A stretch of 32,391 nt of DNA from Acidobacteriota bacterium (lineage in GTDB: Bacteria > Acidobacteriota > Blastocatellia > UBA7656): contig JACQDB010000053.1 in assembly GCA_016201275.1 (NCBI GenBank), forward strand, positions 1 through 32,391, written 5' to 3'. The notes beneath the pieces are model-generated. The model saw nothing but the letters and a program-made list of their open reading frames with translations. It was not told where the DNA came from and searched no databases. Position 1 is the stretch's first letter; the number at the start of each line of letters is the position of its first letter. The translations under genes were made by a program, and so were the position numbers. Shown piece after piece: positions 22,690 through 30,374 of this stretch.

Positions 22690-24078
22690 TCAATCGGCGG
22701 TTTCGACTTCAATGCCGGGGTGAGAGGTTTCCAGATTTTGATCATCCGATTGATTCAAGCGTCGCTGCGTCAACCACCAGGCAATGCCCGGTATTAAAAA
22801 TGCAACCGCCAGAGCGCCCGCCGCTTGTCTGGCGCTGAACCCGGCTTTATCCAGACTCCAGCCCGTCAGGTAAGTTGAAACCGCCATAGTTAAAGTCAAC
22901 AACGATTGTTCGAGCGCGAAAACTCTGCCAAGAAAACGATTCGGCACTGCCGCTTGCAACAACACGGTTGAAAACACCCATTGAATACTGCCGCCAGCGT
23001 GCGCGCCGATGACGCTGATGCAGGCCAGCACGAAGAGCGGCGAAGTGGCGAACAAAATATAAAATAACGCCGAGATGAAAAAGGCGGCGGTGATGGTGCG
23101 ACGCATGGTCGCTGTCGAATTGCTGGTGATGGCGCGGGCGACCATCGGCCCAATCAGTGCGCCGAAGCCGCGACAGGCATAGAGTATGCCTATCGAAGCG
23201 CTGCCATCGCGGCCTATGGGAAAGACCTGCTTGCCGAAAATCGTCAACAACAACAACACGCCGCCGCCTATGCCCCAGCCGCTTTTGACCAGTAAAACCG
23301 CCACCACGCGGCGGTTTGATTTCAGATAACGAGCGCCTTCGATCATATCCGTCAGGCCGCTAATATCGGCGAACGAGAGTTTTTTCAAACGTCGCATAGC
23401 CGTCGCAGAACGCCGCGAAGTGGTCGTTGTGGCAAGGCTCACCATCGCATCCCCTTCGGTGGACAGCTTGATCGGAGAGGCCGTTGGCAAAGACGGTATG
23501 CGAACCGCGATGATGAAGAGCGCTGAAATAAAAAATGAAAGCGCATCAATGACGAAGGCGGTGTTGCGCCCGAACAGATCAGTGACGAAACCGCCGAGGG
23601 CTGCGCCCAGCGCCAGCGTGAACGACCAACTGGCGCTGGCCAGCGCATTGGCGGTGACCAAATCTTTGCGCTTGATGAGATTGGGAACGGCTGCTGATTC
23701 GGCTGGTTCGAAGAAGGTTGACAACACCACTTGCAGGATCGTCAACAGGTAAACCAGCCATACCTGATTGGCGTTGTGAATGAAGAGAAAACCCAGCACC
23801 GTCAGGCCGCGCAACAGATCGGCGGCAATCATAATGGTCTTGCGATTGAAGCGGTCGGCGACGACTCCGGCCAACGGCCCAAAGAAAAAGGTCGGCAGCA
23901 ATTTGATGATTAAAATAATCGCCACGCTTTCGCCCGACCCCGTCAAACTCAACAGCAAAGTAAAGAGCGCCACACTGTTGAACCAATCGCCGATCTGCGA
24001 GATGAAGCGGCCTGTGGTTAAGTTACGGAAATCGCGGTTCTGGCGCAGGAGTTCGATGTAGCCGATTTGCTGACTCAT
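22690..24078 (-). CDS. MFS transporter, MFS_3/DHA3 drug or siderophore exporter type
   Basis: 462 residues, 12 predicted membrane helices. The N-terminus (FRNLTTGRFISQIGDWFNSVAL), loop 2-3 motif GVVADRFNRKTIMIAADLLRG and helix 5 EPAESAAVPNLIKRKDLVTANAL are typical of the MFS_3 group (TetV, EntS-like). These usually export drugs, siderophores or metabolites. The central loop (about 200-235) is Ser/Thr/Arg-rich. Start ATG 24078 has only a weak GAG upstream. It runs parallel to the sugar-oxidation operon but is about 540 bp upstream and is not a FucP-type importer, so I do not link it to fucose uptake. About 185 bp on its other side (24079-24265) hold nothing I recognise. Confidence 0.85.
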   Translation of the reverse strand: MSQQIGYIELLRQNRDFRNLTTGRFISQIGDWFNSVALFTLLLSLTGSGESVAIILIIKLLPTFFFGPLAGVVADRFNRKTIMIAADLLRGLTVLGFLFIHNANQVWLVYLLTILQVVLSTFFEPAESAAVPNLIKRKDLVTANALASASWSFTLALGAALGGFVTDLFGRNTAFVIDALSFFISALFIIAVRIPSLPTASPIKLSTEGDAMVSLATTTTSRRSATAMRRLKKLSFADISGLTDMIEGARYLKSNRRVVAVLLVKSGWGIGGGVLLLLTIFGKQVFPIGRDGSASIGILYACRGFGALIGPMVARAITSNSTATMRRTITAAFFISALFYILFATSPLFVLACISVIGAHAGGSIQWVFSTVLLQAAVPNRFLGRVFALEQSLLTLTMAVSTYLTGWSLDKAGFSARQAAGALAVAFLIPGIAWWLTQRRLNQSDDQNLETSHPGIEVETAD

Positions 24079-24265
24079 GACTCTATTGTAAGGTTGGCTG
24101 CTCGATAAAAAAAGATGATGTGCGAATAGAAAAAACTTCTGCTGCTAAGAGCAGGCGAAGGCGAGGCGAGCAAGGCTTACGGTCACGATGGCCCGTCAAC
24201 GCCAACCTCAAAGATGATGAGCCGCCGCGCCGCGAAACTATTTTCTAGCTCACGAAAAGTGGCGT

Positions 24266-25057
24266 TTATTTGGGTTTTTTCGGGTTTTTGTGGCGAATCT
24301 TTTTAGGCTTCAAGTTCACCACGGGCGTACCCGGTTGCAAAAATTTATGCACTTCGCTCGGTTTCAATTCGCGGAATTGTCCGACCGGAAGTTTATCGTC
24401 GGTCAGATGGCCTATGCGTATGCGCTTTAATTTGGTGACCGAGTGGCCGGTGTAATCGAACATCTTGCGAATCTGCTGATTCTTGCCCTGCACCAGAGTG
24501 ACTTCGTACCAGCAGTTGCCGCCTTTGGCGGTGCGCTCCAACAATTTGATTTCCGCCGGAGCCGTGCGTTTATTCTCCAGGTGTATGCCTTCGCGCAGGC
24601 GGGCGATTTGTTCAGGATTCGGCTCGCCTTTGACCTTAACGTGATAGACCTTTTTCACCTGCCCGGCTTTGGTCAGCCGCTGCGTCAACTCGCCATCGTT
24701 GGTCAGAATGATTAAGCCTTCGGTGTTGTAATCGAGGCGACCAACGGGATGCAGCCCACGCCGCGACGAAGGCGGCAAGAGGTGCGCGACAATCAATCGC
24801 CCCTTGGGATCGGCAACCGTCGAGACATAGCCTTTCGGTTTATTGACCAGAAAATATTTTTTGGCCCTCTCTTCGTGATGCGGATTGAGGAGCTTGCCGC
24901 GCACTTTGATGTGATCTTTATCGAGGTCGGCTTTGCTGCCCAGTTCGGTGACGAGTTTGCCATTGACCGTCACCTCGCCGTGAAGAATCATCTCTTCAGC
25001 AGCGCGACGCGAAGCCATCCCGGTTGCTGCTATGATTTTTTGAATACGTTCTTGCAT
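24266..25057 (-). CDS. rluB: 23S rRNA pseudouridine synthase, RluB/RsuA family
   Basis: 263 residues. The N-terminal S4 RNA-binding domain (QERIQKIIAATGMASRRAAEEMI) is followed by the catalytic domain with GRLDYNTEGLIILTNDG, where Asp109 is the nucleophile, and NQQIRKMFDYTGHSVTKLKRIRIG. The C-terminus is a basic tail (KPKKIRHKNPKKPK) for RNA binding. It follows scpB on the same strand, the common bacterial scpA-scpB-rluB order, but here the gap is about 240 bp and filled with repeats. The ATG is preceded not by a Shine-Dalgarno but by a heptanucleotide array starting 4 bp upstream. RsuA or RluE specificity cannot be excluded; context favours RluB. Confidence 0.9.
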   Translation of the reverse strand: MQERIQKIIAATGMASRRAAEEMILHGEVTVNGKLVTELGSKADLDKDHIKVRGKLLNPHHEERAKKYFLVNKPKGYVSTVADPKGRLIVAHLLPPSSRRGLHPVGRLDYNTEGLIILTNDGELTQRLTKAGQVKKVYHVKVKGEPNPEQIARLREGIHLENKRTAPAEIKLLERTAKGGNCWYEVTLVQGKNQQIRKMFDYTGHSVTKLKRIRIGHLTDDKLPVGQFRELKPSEVHKFLQPGTPVVNLKPKKIRHKNPKKPK

Positions 25058-25061
25058 AAAA

Positions 25062-25117
25062 TTATTTGTTACTGGTTATTGGTTATTTGTTACTGGTTAT
25101 TGGTTACTTGTTGCTTT
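25062..25117. repeat. heptanucleotide tandem array abutting rluB
   Basis: Eight consecutive 7-bp units, of the form TTAYTKG: TTATTTG, TTACTGG, TTATTGG, TTATTTG, TTACTGG, TTATTGG, TTACTTG, then a degenerate TTGCTTT. The array occupies the ribosome-binding region of rluB. It resembles the short tandem repeats of cyanobacteria in style. Confidence 0.88.
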
Positions 25118-25135
25118 CGGCGTTCAAGTAACAAG

Positions 25136-25267
25136 CTCGACTGTTGTGTTTTGGCGATTACCGCGCCGATGTTTGAATTTTGTTATCTGCATATTGTGGT
25201 CTGATGATTCAGAGACACAATATGCAGCCGTCTTACCTCTCAAGTTATCCAAAACACAACAGTCGAG
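25136..25267. mobile_element. 132-bp palindromic element with 19-bp perfect inverted ends
   Basis: CTCGACTGTTGTGTTTTGG at 25136-25154 is the exact inverse of 25249-25267. Inside lies a second stem, CTGCATATTGTG with CACAATATGCAG, extended by TCTGA/TCAGA around a short loop. Flanks TAACAAG and TAACCAG could be a target duplication with one mismatch, but they also belong to the heptad arrays. There is no coding capacity; it is MITE-like and lies between scpB and rluB. Confidence 0.75.
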
Positions 25268-25307
25268 TAACCAGTAACAAATAACCAATAACCAGTAACT
25301 AATTGGT
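25266..25307. repeat. inverted heptanucleotide array overlapping the scpB 3' end
   Basis: Six units of 7 bp: AGTAACC, AGTAACA, AATAACC, AATAACC, AGTAACT, AATTGGT. They are the reverse complement of the array at 25062-25117, so the two arrays form the outer arms of a large palindrome around the 132-bp element. The scpB stop codon (25299-25301) and its last codons (VTN) lie inside this array. Confidence 0.85.
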
Positions 25308-25832
25308 TACTAAATCCTCGAAATCTTCGAGGCTCGGAAGTTCGGACACATCATTGAGTCCGAATTGTATCAGAAACTCTTTTGAAGTGCCGTATAACAT
25401 TGGGCGACCGACTACAGGCTTGTGACCGCGTGGCACAATCAAGCGGCGGTCTAATAAAGTTTTGATTGCCGAGGTCGAAGACTTGCCGCGAATCTCCAAG
25501 ATTTCGGGAATCGTGATCGGTTGTTTGTAAGCGATGACGGCAAGAGTTTCCAAGGCTGCCAGCGACAAACGCGCCGTCGGTTGCGCCTTCAAATAGCGCC
25601 GCACATATTCGTTTAATTCGGGGCGCGTGGAAATGCGATAGCCGCCCGCCAAGAGACGCATCTCAAGACCGCTGTTGCGAGCGTTGAACTCTTGCGTCAA
25701 TTCATCGCAAGCGGTTTTTATATCATCAATATTTTCACCCTCAAGCAGAGAAGTGATTTGCTTAATCGGTATCGGTTCTTCCGAAACGAAGACCAAGGCT
25801 TCAATAATTGGTTTTAGTTCTTCTATGGTCAT
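25299..25832 (-). CDS. scpB: segregation and condensation protein B
   Basis: 177 residues with the two winged-helix domains of ScpB: PIIEALVFVSEEPIPIKQI ... GYRISTRPEL and LSLAALETLAVIAYKQPITIPEILEIRG ... RLIVPRGHKPVVGRPMLYGTSKEFLIQFGL. As a dimer it bridges ScpA in the SMC-ScpAB condensin, which acts in chromosome segregation. It ends in EDFEDLVTN, whose last codons come from the heptad array. No clear ribosome site precedes ATG 25832. It is separated from scpA by an unrelated gene, which is unusual. Confidence 0.93.
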   Translation of the reverse strand: MTIEELKPIIEALVFVSEEPIPIKQITSLLEGENIDDIKTACDELTQEFNARNSGLEMRLLAGGYRISTRPELNEYVRRYLKAQPTARLSLAALETLAVIAYKQPITIPEILEIRGKSSTSAIKTLLDRRLIVPRGHKPVVGRPMLYGTSKEFLIQFGLNDVSELPSLEDFEDLVTN

Positions 25833-25852
25833 AGGTAAATGGGAACTGTATT

Positions 25853-26518
25853 CTAGCGAAGTATTCCTTTGTTCAATAACTCTGTTGCTACATTGGTTTG
25901 TGTATCTTCAAGCCATTGGATGCAGTCCATACAATTCACATCTATTCCTGCCTGAACGAATTTTATGAAGGATTGGGGAATGTAAGAGAGAATAAAGTCT
26001 CTGGATGGATTTTTGAAAAGCCCAACCCAAGTGTCCCATGCAGGAGCATCTCTACCATCTAGAAACTCGAACGATGCCACTTCCGATGCGCCATCCCAAA
26101 CATTTTCATCTGGAAAATATGCCAGCAATTTCCCCCCTTTTAAATCTTCATGAGAACTGACAGGAGAAACTTTCTGATTTAACAATCTACTTCGTGTCTT
26201 AAGCAAATTACTGATACTGCGAAGACGCTCATTAGGCATATACAGAAGATCAGAGTCGGTGTTCGCAATAACGGGTCTTAATTTATCGCTTCTCAAGGAT
26301 TCCTTTGGATTTAAAGCATTGGCAAGAGGCAGACACCATTTGATTGTTTCCGCCAGTCTCAACTCAATGGGAGAGGAATTTCCCAGGGCTATAAAACCCT
26401 GATGCCATTGTTCTTTGGTAGGCAAAGCTTCAGTGATAGGCAAAGCCTCATTAAACGATGGACTTGAAAAATCAATGTTGGAGAGTCCCAGAGAAATGAA
26501 ATTATTTTTGCCAAACAT
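25853..26518 (-). CDS. orphan protein inserted between scpA and scpB
   Basis: 221 residues, not recognised. No signal peptide or membrane segment. The C-terminal half has LKGGKLLAYFPDENVWDGASEVASFEFLDGRDAPAWDTWVGLF, then FILSYIPQSFIKFVQAGIDVNCMDCIQWLED, a pattern I associate only loosely with uncharacterised small cytosolic, possibly immunity-type, proteins. The DNA is visibly AT-richer than the genes on either side. It starts 13 bp after the scpA stop and ends 20 bp before scpB, so it is embedded in the operon. A recent acquisition is likely; a link to chromosome segregation is not supported. Confidence 0.7.
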   Translation of the reverse strand: MFGKNNFISLGLSNIDFSSPSFNEALPITEALPTKEQWHQGFIALGNSSPIELRLAETIKWCLPLANALNPKESLRSDKLRPVIANTDSDLLYMPNERLRSISNLLKTRSRLLNQKVSPVSSHEDLKGGKLLAYFPDENVWDGASEVASFEFLDGRDAPAWDTWVGLFKNPSRDFILSYIPQSFIKFVQAGIDVNCMDCIQWLEDTQTNVATELLNKGILR

Positions 26519-26531
26519 AAATCATCCAAAC

Positions 26532-27350
26532 CTAAATTTCTGACTGTGAACTATCGGGTTCTTCTCGTTCGACAATTACAATGTCGCCGAAGGTTTCCGA
26601 TTGCTGCAAGCGAATCGCCAGTTCTTTCACTAGCTCAAGAATCGCCAGAAAAATCACCACGCATTCGCGGCGCGTATGGGCGCGCTCAAAGACATCGCGG
26701 GCGCGCACCTCTTTCGACTGCTTGAGCAGCGTTTTTATTTCAACAATCTTTTCCGCCATCGTTTGTTCTTCACGGGCGATTTCAATTTCGGTAATCGCTT
26801 TCTTGCGATTCAAGACCTCGCGGAAGACCTCGAATAGTTGATAGACGGTGGCGGAAATTTCGGGATTAATTTTATCTGCATCGAGGTCGGCGCGGCTGAA
26901 GGTTCCGGCTTCAATCGTCGCACGCTGATAGAGCATATTGGCGGCGGCTTTGAACTTTTGATGTTCGAGCAACTGATACATCAATTCTTTGCGCGGGTCG
27001 TCCAACTCCTCTTCGGGAATCGTCGGGTCGCGTGGCAACAGCATATGCGATTTGATTTGGATGAGGGTTGCCGCCATCACTAAAAATTCTCCGGCAACGC
27101 CGATGTCGAGTTCCTGCATGGCTTTCAAATAGACGAGGTATTGCTCGGTGATGCGAGCAATCGGGATGTCGTAAATCGAAACCTCTTCTTTCTTGATGAG
27201 GAAGAGCAGCAGGTCAAGCGGCCCCTCGAAGACTTCGAGTTTGACCTTGTATTGACTGGTGTTTTCCGTAGGCGGCGACAATTGCTCGTCAACGCTGGTT
27301 GGTTGAGCCGCAGGTTGCGCTGTCGTTTTACTGTTGGTGGCTTCGTTCAT
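26532..27350 (-). CDS. scpA: segregation and condensation protein A
   Basis: 272 residues. After a disordered Thr/Gln/Pro-rich N-terminus (1-33), the kleisin signature begins: YKVKLEVFEGPLDLLLFLIKKEEVSIYDIPIARITEQYL, then FLVMAATLIQIKSHMLLP. The C-terminal winged helix (RRECVVIFLAILELVKELAIRLQQSETFGDIVI) contacts the SMC head. ScpA closes the SMC ring with ScpB. The start at ATG 27350 lacks a strong ribosome site. A 7-bp tandem array fills the short gap to trpS. Confidence 0.94.
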   Translation of the reverse strand: MNEATNSKTTAQPAAQPTSVDEQLSPPTENTSQYKVKLEVFEGPLDLLLFLIKKEEVSIYDIPIARITEQYLVYLKAMQELDIGVAGEFLVMAATLIQIKSHMLLPRDPTIPEEELDDPRKELMYQLLEHQKFKAAANMLYQRATIEAGTFSRADLDADKINPEISATVYQLFEVFREVLNRKKAITEIEIAREEQTMAEKIVEIKTLLKQSKEVRARDVFERAHTRRECVVIFLAILELVKELAIRLQQSETFGDIVIVEREEPDSSQSEI

Positions 27351-27360
27351 TTAGTATCAC

Positions 27361-27402
27361 AATCTGTAATCCGCAATCCGCATTCGGCAATCCGCAATCG
27401 TT
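27361..27402. repeat. heptanucleotide tandem array between trpS and scpA
   Basis: Six 7-bp units: AATCTGT, AATCCGC, AATCCGC, ATTCGGC, AATCCGC, AATCGTT. The sequence differs from the TAACC arrays near rluB but has the same period and the same kind of location, an intergenic gap of this gene run. It ends at the trpS stop codon. Confidence 0.8.
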
Positions 27403-28409
27403 TACGCCCAGTCCATTTTGATGGCTCGGCGAACTTCGGCCATAGTGATTTGCGCTTCCTGACGGGCGCGCTCCGAGCCGCGTTTCAAAATGGCTATGAC
27501 TTCATCGGGATTGTCGCGGAGTTGGTGGCTGCGTTCGGCAATCGCGCCGTACTTTTCGATAATGGCATCGGCAAGCGCACGTTTGCGATCCACGCAGCCG
27601 ATGCGAGCGTGGCGACAATCATCATCGAATTGGTCGGCAATTTCCGTGGTCAGAAAGAAGCGGTGCATCTGGCACACGTCGCAATTTTCGGGATGGCCGG
27701 GGTCTGTGCGTTTGATGCGCGTGCGGTCGGTGATCATCTGTCGCGCTTTTTCGCGCACCACCTCGGCGCTGTCTATCAGGTAGATCGCATTGCCATAGCT
27801 TTTGGACATTTTGCGTCCGTCGGTTCCCGGCAGCGTCAAGACTTCGGTGTGCAAGGCTTGCGGTTCAGGAAACACCTCGCCGAAAAAATTGTTGAAGCGA
27901 CGGACGATCTCCCGCGTCAATTCGATGTGCGAGGCTTGGTCTTTGCCGACGGGAACAAAGCTTGCTTTGTACAAAATGATGTCGGCGGCCTGCAATACCG
28001 GATAGCCTAGAAAGGCATAATTATTGATGTCTTTGGCGGTGATGTTTTCGCGCTGTTCTTTATAAGTCGGCGACCGTTCAAGCCAGCCCAAAGGGGTCAC
28101 GGCGGAAAGAATCAAGTGCAGTTCCGAATGTTCAGCAATAGCCGATTGCACGAAGATGGTCGAGCGTTCGGGGTCGAGACCGGCGGCAAGCCAATCGCTG
28201 ACCATATCTATGGTGTTCTGTTTGATGGCGCTGGTATCGGCGTAATCGGAAGTCAGGGCGTGCAGATCGGCGATGAAAAAGAAACATTCATAATCGCCCG
28301 AATCCTGTAGGCGAATCCAGTTTTTCAAAGCGCCTTCATAATTGCCTAAGTGAAGATTGCCGGTCGGACGCATTCCGCTCACGATTCGTTGTTTAATTTG
28401 GTCAGTCAA
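27402..28409 (-). CDS. trpS: tryptophanyl-tRNA synthetase
   Basis: 335 residues, class I synthetase charging tRNA-Trp. The HIGH-type motif is NLHLGN (18-23) and KMSKS is at 200-204; GWLERSPTYKEQ and VGKDQASHIELTREI are also typical. The start is TTG 28409 (MTDQIKQRIVSGMRP), eight bases after AGAGGA; a TTG at 28427 would overlap the ribosome site. Near the C-terminus cysteines occur at 243, 246, 265 and 272, in the region where some bacterial TrpRS carry a C-x22-C-x6-C-x2-C iron-sulfur motif. The last position of that motif is Arg275 here (CVDRK instead of an expected CVDCK). The M50 protease stop lies 15 bp upstream. Confidence 0.93.
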   Translation of the reverse strand: MTDQIKQRIVSGMRPTGNLHLGNYEGALKNWIRLQDSGDYECFFFIADLHALTSDYADTSAIKQNTIDMVSDWLAAGLDPERSTIFVQSAIAEHSELHLILSAVTPLGWLERSPTYKEQRENITAKDINNYAFLGYPVLQAADIILYKASFVPVGKDQASHIELTREIVRRFNNFFGEVFPEPQALHTEVLTLPGTDGRKMSKSYGNAIYLIDSAEVVREKARQMITDRTRIKRTDPGHPENCDVCQMHRFFLTTEIADQFDDDCRHARIGCVDRKRALADAIIEKYGAIAERSHQLRDNPDEVIAILKRGSERARQEAQITMAEVRRAIKMDWA

Positions 28410-28423
28410 AATAAAAATCCTCT

Positions 28424-29122
28424 TCAAGTCAAGGTCAGTAAGAATTTCAGCACATAAATAATCGGCGTCGTAATAAAAGACAACACGCCCATATACATCA
28501 ATGCCAACAGCAGAAAGATTCCGTAAGGCCGAATTTGTGCATAGGCATCGGCCATTGGCTCTGGAAGCAAACTCTCCATCACATGGCTGCCATCAAGCGG
28601 AGGAATCGGCAAGAGATTGAAAAACCCCAATGAAAGATTAAGCACCAGCATGATATTTAACAGCCTGCCGATAGGCTCCATGAAAGTGGATTGATTGGGT
28701 GCGGCGGCAAACACCTTGTAAACATTTCCCCTGTAGTCATAATTAAAAATGAAAACTCCGGCTGACAATAAAATGGCCAGAATGATGAAGGCAAGGAGCG
28801 CCAAAATAAAATTGCTGATCGGGCCTGCGGCGGAAACGCTGATGTTGGCTTTGGTTTTATTGCGCCATAATAACGGATTTGTCTGTACTGGCTTGGCCCA
28901 GCCTAGCAATGGAATAGAAGTTATCGCGCTGATTAAGGGAAAGACCACCGTGCCAATCGGATCAATATGCGGTAGCGGATTCAAGGTGATGCGACCTTGC
29001 AGGCGACCGGTATCATCGCCAAATTTTTCTGAGGTCCAAGCGTGCGCGGCCTCATGAAAAGAGAGCGAAAACAGTAGCGCTACAAACCAGATGATAATAA
29101 ATCCCACATCAATATTTCCCAA
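28424..29122 (-). CDS. site-2 protease-like M50 membrane metalloprotease
   Basis: 232 residues, about five or six membrane helices. HEAAH at 23-27 is the zinc-binding HExxH, and NLLPIPPLDGSHVM holds the third ligand Asp. NPLPHIDPIGTVVFPL and GWAKPVQTNPLLWRN are standard for the short M50 proteases without PDZ domains often found next to trpS and scpA. The substrate is unknown. The start is TTG 29122, eight bases after AGGAGA. The stop precedes the trpS start by 14 bp, so translation is likely coupled. Confidence 0.9.
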   Translation of the reverse strand: MGNIDVGFIIIWFVALLFSLSFHEAAHAWTSEKFGDDTGRLQGRITLNPLPHIDPIGTVVFPLISAITSIPLLGWAKPVQTNPLLWRNKTKANISVSAAGPISNFILALLAFIILAILLSAGVFIFNYDYRGNVYKVFAAAPNQSTFMEPIGRLLNIMLVLNLSLGFFNLLPIPPLDGSHVMESLLPEPMADAYAQIRPYGIFLLLALMYMGVLSFITTPIIYVLKFLLTLT

Positions 29123-29192
29123 ATCTATTTTCTCCTAACGATGGTCATCTTCTCTTCAGATGGAATCTCAACTTGGAAATTGTAGCCAACAT

Positions 29193-30221
29193 CTAAAACG
29201 GCAGATAGCCGGAAATGCCCAGCGGTACGCGAAAAAGTTCGCGGTTGGTGGCTAGAATCATGTCGCCTTGATCGTTGAAACAGATGCCGACGATGCCAGC
29301 CCCGGCGACCACCATTTCGGCTTCGGCATCAGGCGTGATTTTCACTATGCCTCGATGTCCCTGGCGGCTGGCCGACACATATAGATTGCCCACCGTATCA
29401 AAAGCCAAGCCTTGCGGTCGCCCCAAGCCTGTGAAAAAACGCGATACTTCCCCCTCCGGGCTGATTCGCATGACGGAATCGAAACTCGAAATATTTGGCC
29501 CCGTCACATAGAGATAATGGTCAGGGCCAAAGGCCAGATGAAACGCCGCCATGCTCGCTTCAAGAGTTGCGAAGGTTGTTGGCTCGCCGATTTCGTTGAC
29601 CAGAAAGATGGTGCCGCTGCGGTCGCCGACATACATTTTGCCTTCGTGATTAAAGGCGATGCCGGTGGCGGTTCCCAGATTTCGCGCAAAGACTTCAGAC
29701 TCTTTGAAGGGCGTCACTTTATAAACATTGCCGTCATAGCGACTGGTGATAAACATCTCGCCATCGGGATTCAAGGCCAGCCCTGTCGGATTAACGATGT
29801 CGGTTAGGAATGGTTCGCTCTCGCCGTCGGGGGTGATTTTATAAACCGAGACCGGAACCTTTTGCCCACGGGTTCCCGACAGCGTGGTGTAAATCGCGCC
29901 GTTATCTTTGTCGTATGCGGGATTGGCGACCGGATGCAAATTCTCTGCAAGCTTTTGACCGATGATAAAATCAACGCCATCGCTTTCGTTATGGTTGGCT
30001 TCAAGGCGCACTTTGACGACACCGGATTCCAGATATTTGGACGCCGGAACCGGCACGATGACCCGCGATGGCGAAGCGCCAATCGGTCTCGCTTCGATGA
30101 CATCGAATTGAATCCGCACCTGATTGAAACTGGAAAAATTACAATCCCGGCAACTGATAATCACTTCGCCGCCTTCGATGCCCGCTGTCGGATAAAGGCT
30201 TTCTATGATTGGCTGAAACAT
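29193..30221 (-). CDS. IPT/TIG plus NHL-type beta-propeller protein (SMP-30-like)
   Basis: 342 residues from ATG 30221, with AGGAG nine bases upstream; in-frame starts at 30257 and 30326 have poorer sites. Residues 1-95 look like an IPT/TIG-type beta sandwich (IIESLYPTAGIEGGEVIISCRDC ... SRVIVPVPASKYLESGVVKVRLE). The rest is a six-bladed propeller with repeats such as GLALNPDGEMFITSRYDGNVYKVTP, GIAFNHEGKMYVGDRSGTIFLV and GLAFDTVGNLYVSASRQGHRGIVKITP. No signal peptide is evident with this start. It could be a sugar-lactonase-like enzyme or a binding scaffold; catalytic residues are not obvious. Confidence 0.78.
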   Translation of the reverse strand: MFQPIIESLYPTAGIEGGEVIISCRDCNFSSFNQVRIQFDVIEARPIGASPSRVIVPVPASKYLESGVVKVRLEANHNESDGVDFIIGQKLAENLHPVANPAYDKDNGAIYTTLSGTRGQKVPVSVYKITPDGESEPFLTDIVNPTGLALNPDGEMFITSRYDGNVYKVTPFKESEVFARNLGTATGIAFNHEGKMYVGDRSGTIFLVNEIGEPTTFATLEASMAAFHLAFGPDHYLYVTGPNISSFDSVMRISPEGEVSRFFTGLGRPQGLAFDTVGNLYVSASRQGHRGIVKITPDAEAEMVVAGAGIVGICFNDQGDMILATNRELFRVPLGISGYLPF

Positions 30222-30374
30222 TCTGCGCGCTCCTGATTGCACTGATTGATTGACCATATTACGACGAAGAAAGTACAAAAGGCAAAAGCCTGTAGCTTGA
30301 TGATAGTCTGAACCTTTGGTCTGCACTCTCCTTTATAGGTGCGATGGCCTGTTGAATAGAATACGGGTTGGGCC

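Noticed and set aside
22690-24078. Fucose importer
   Set aside because: The sequence is of the MFS_3 exporter group, not FucP, and is about 540 bp away from the operon.
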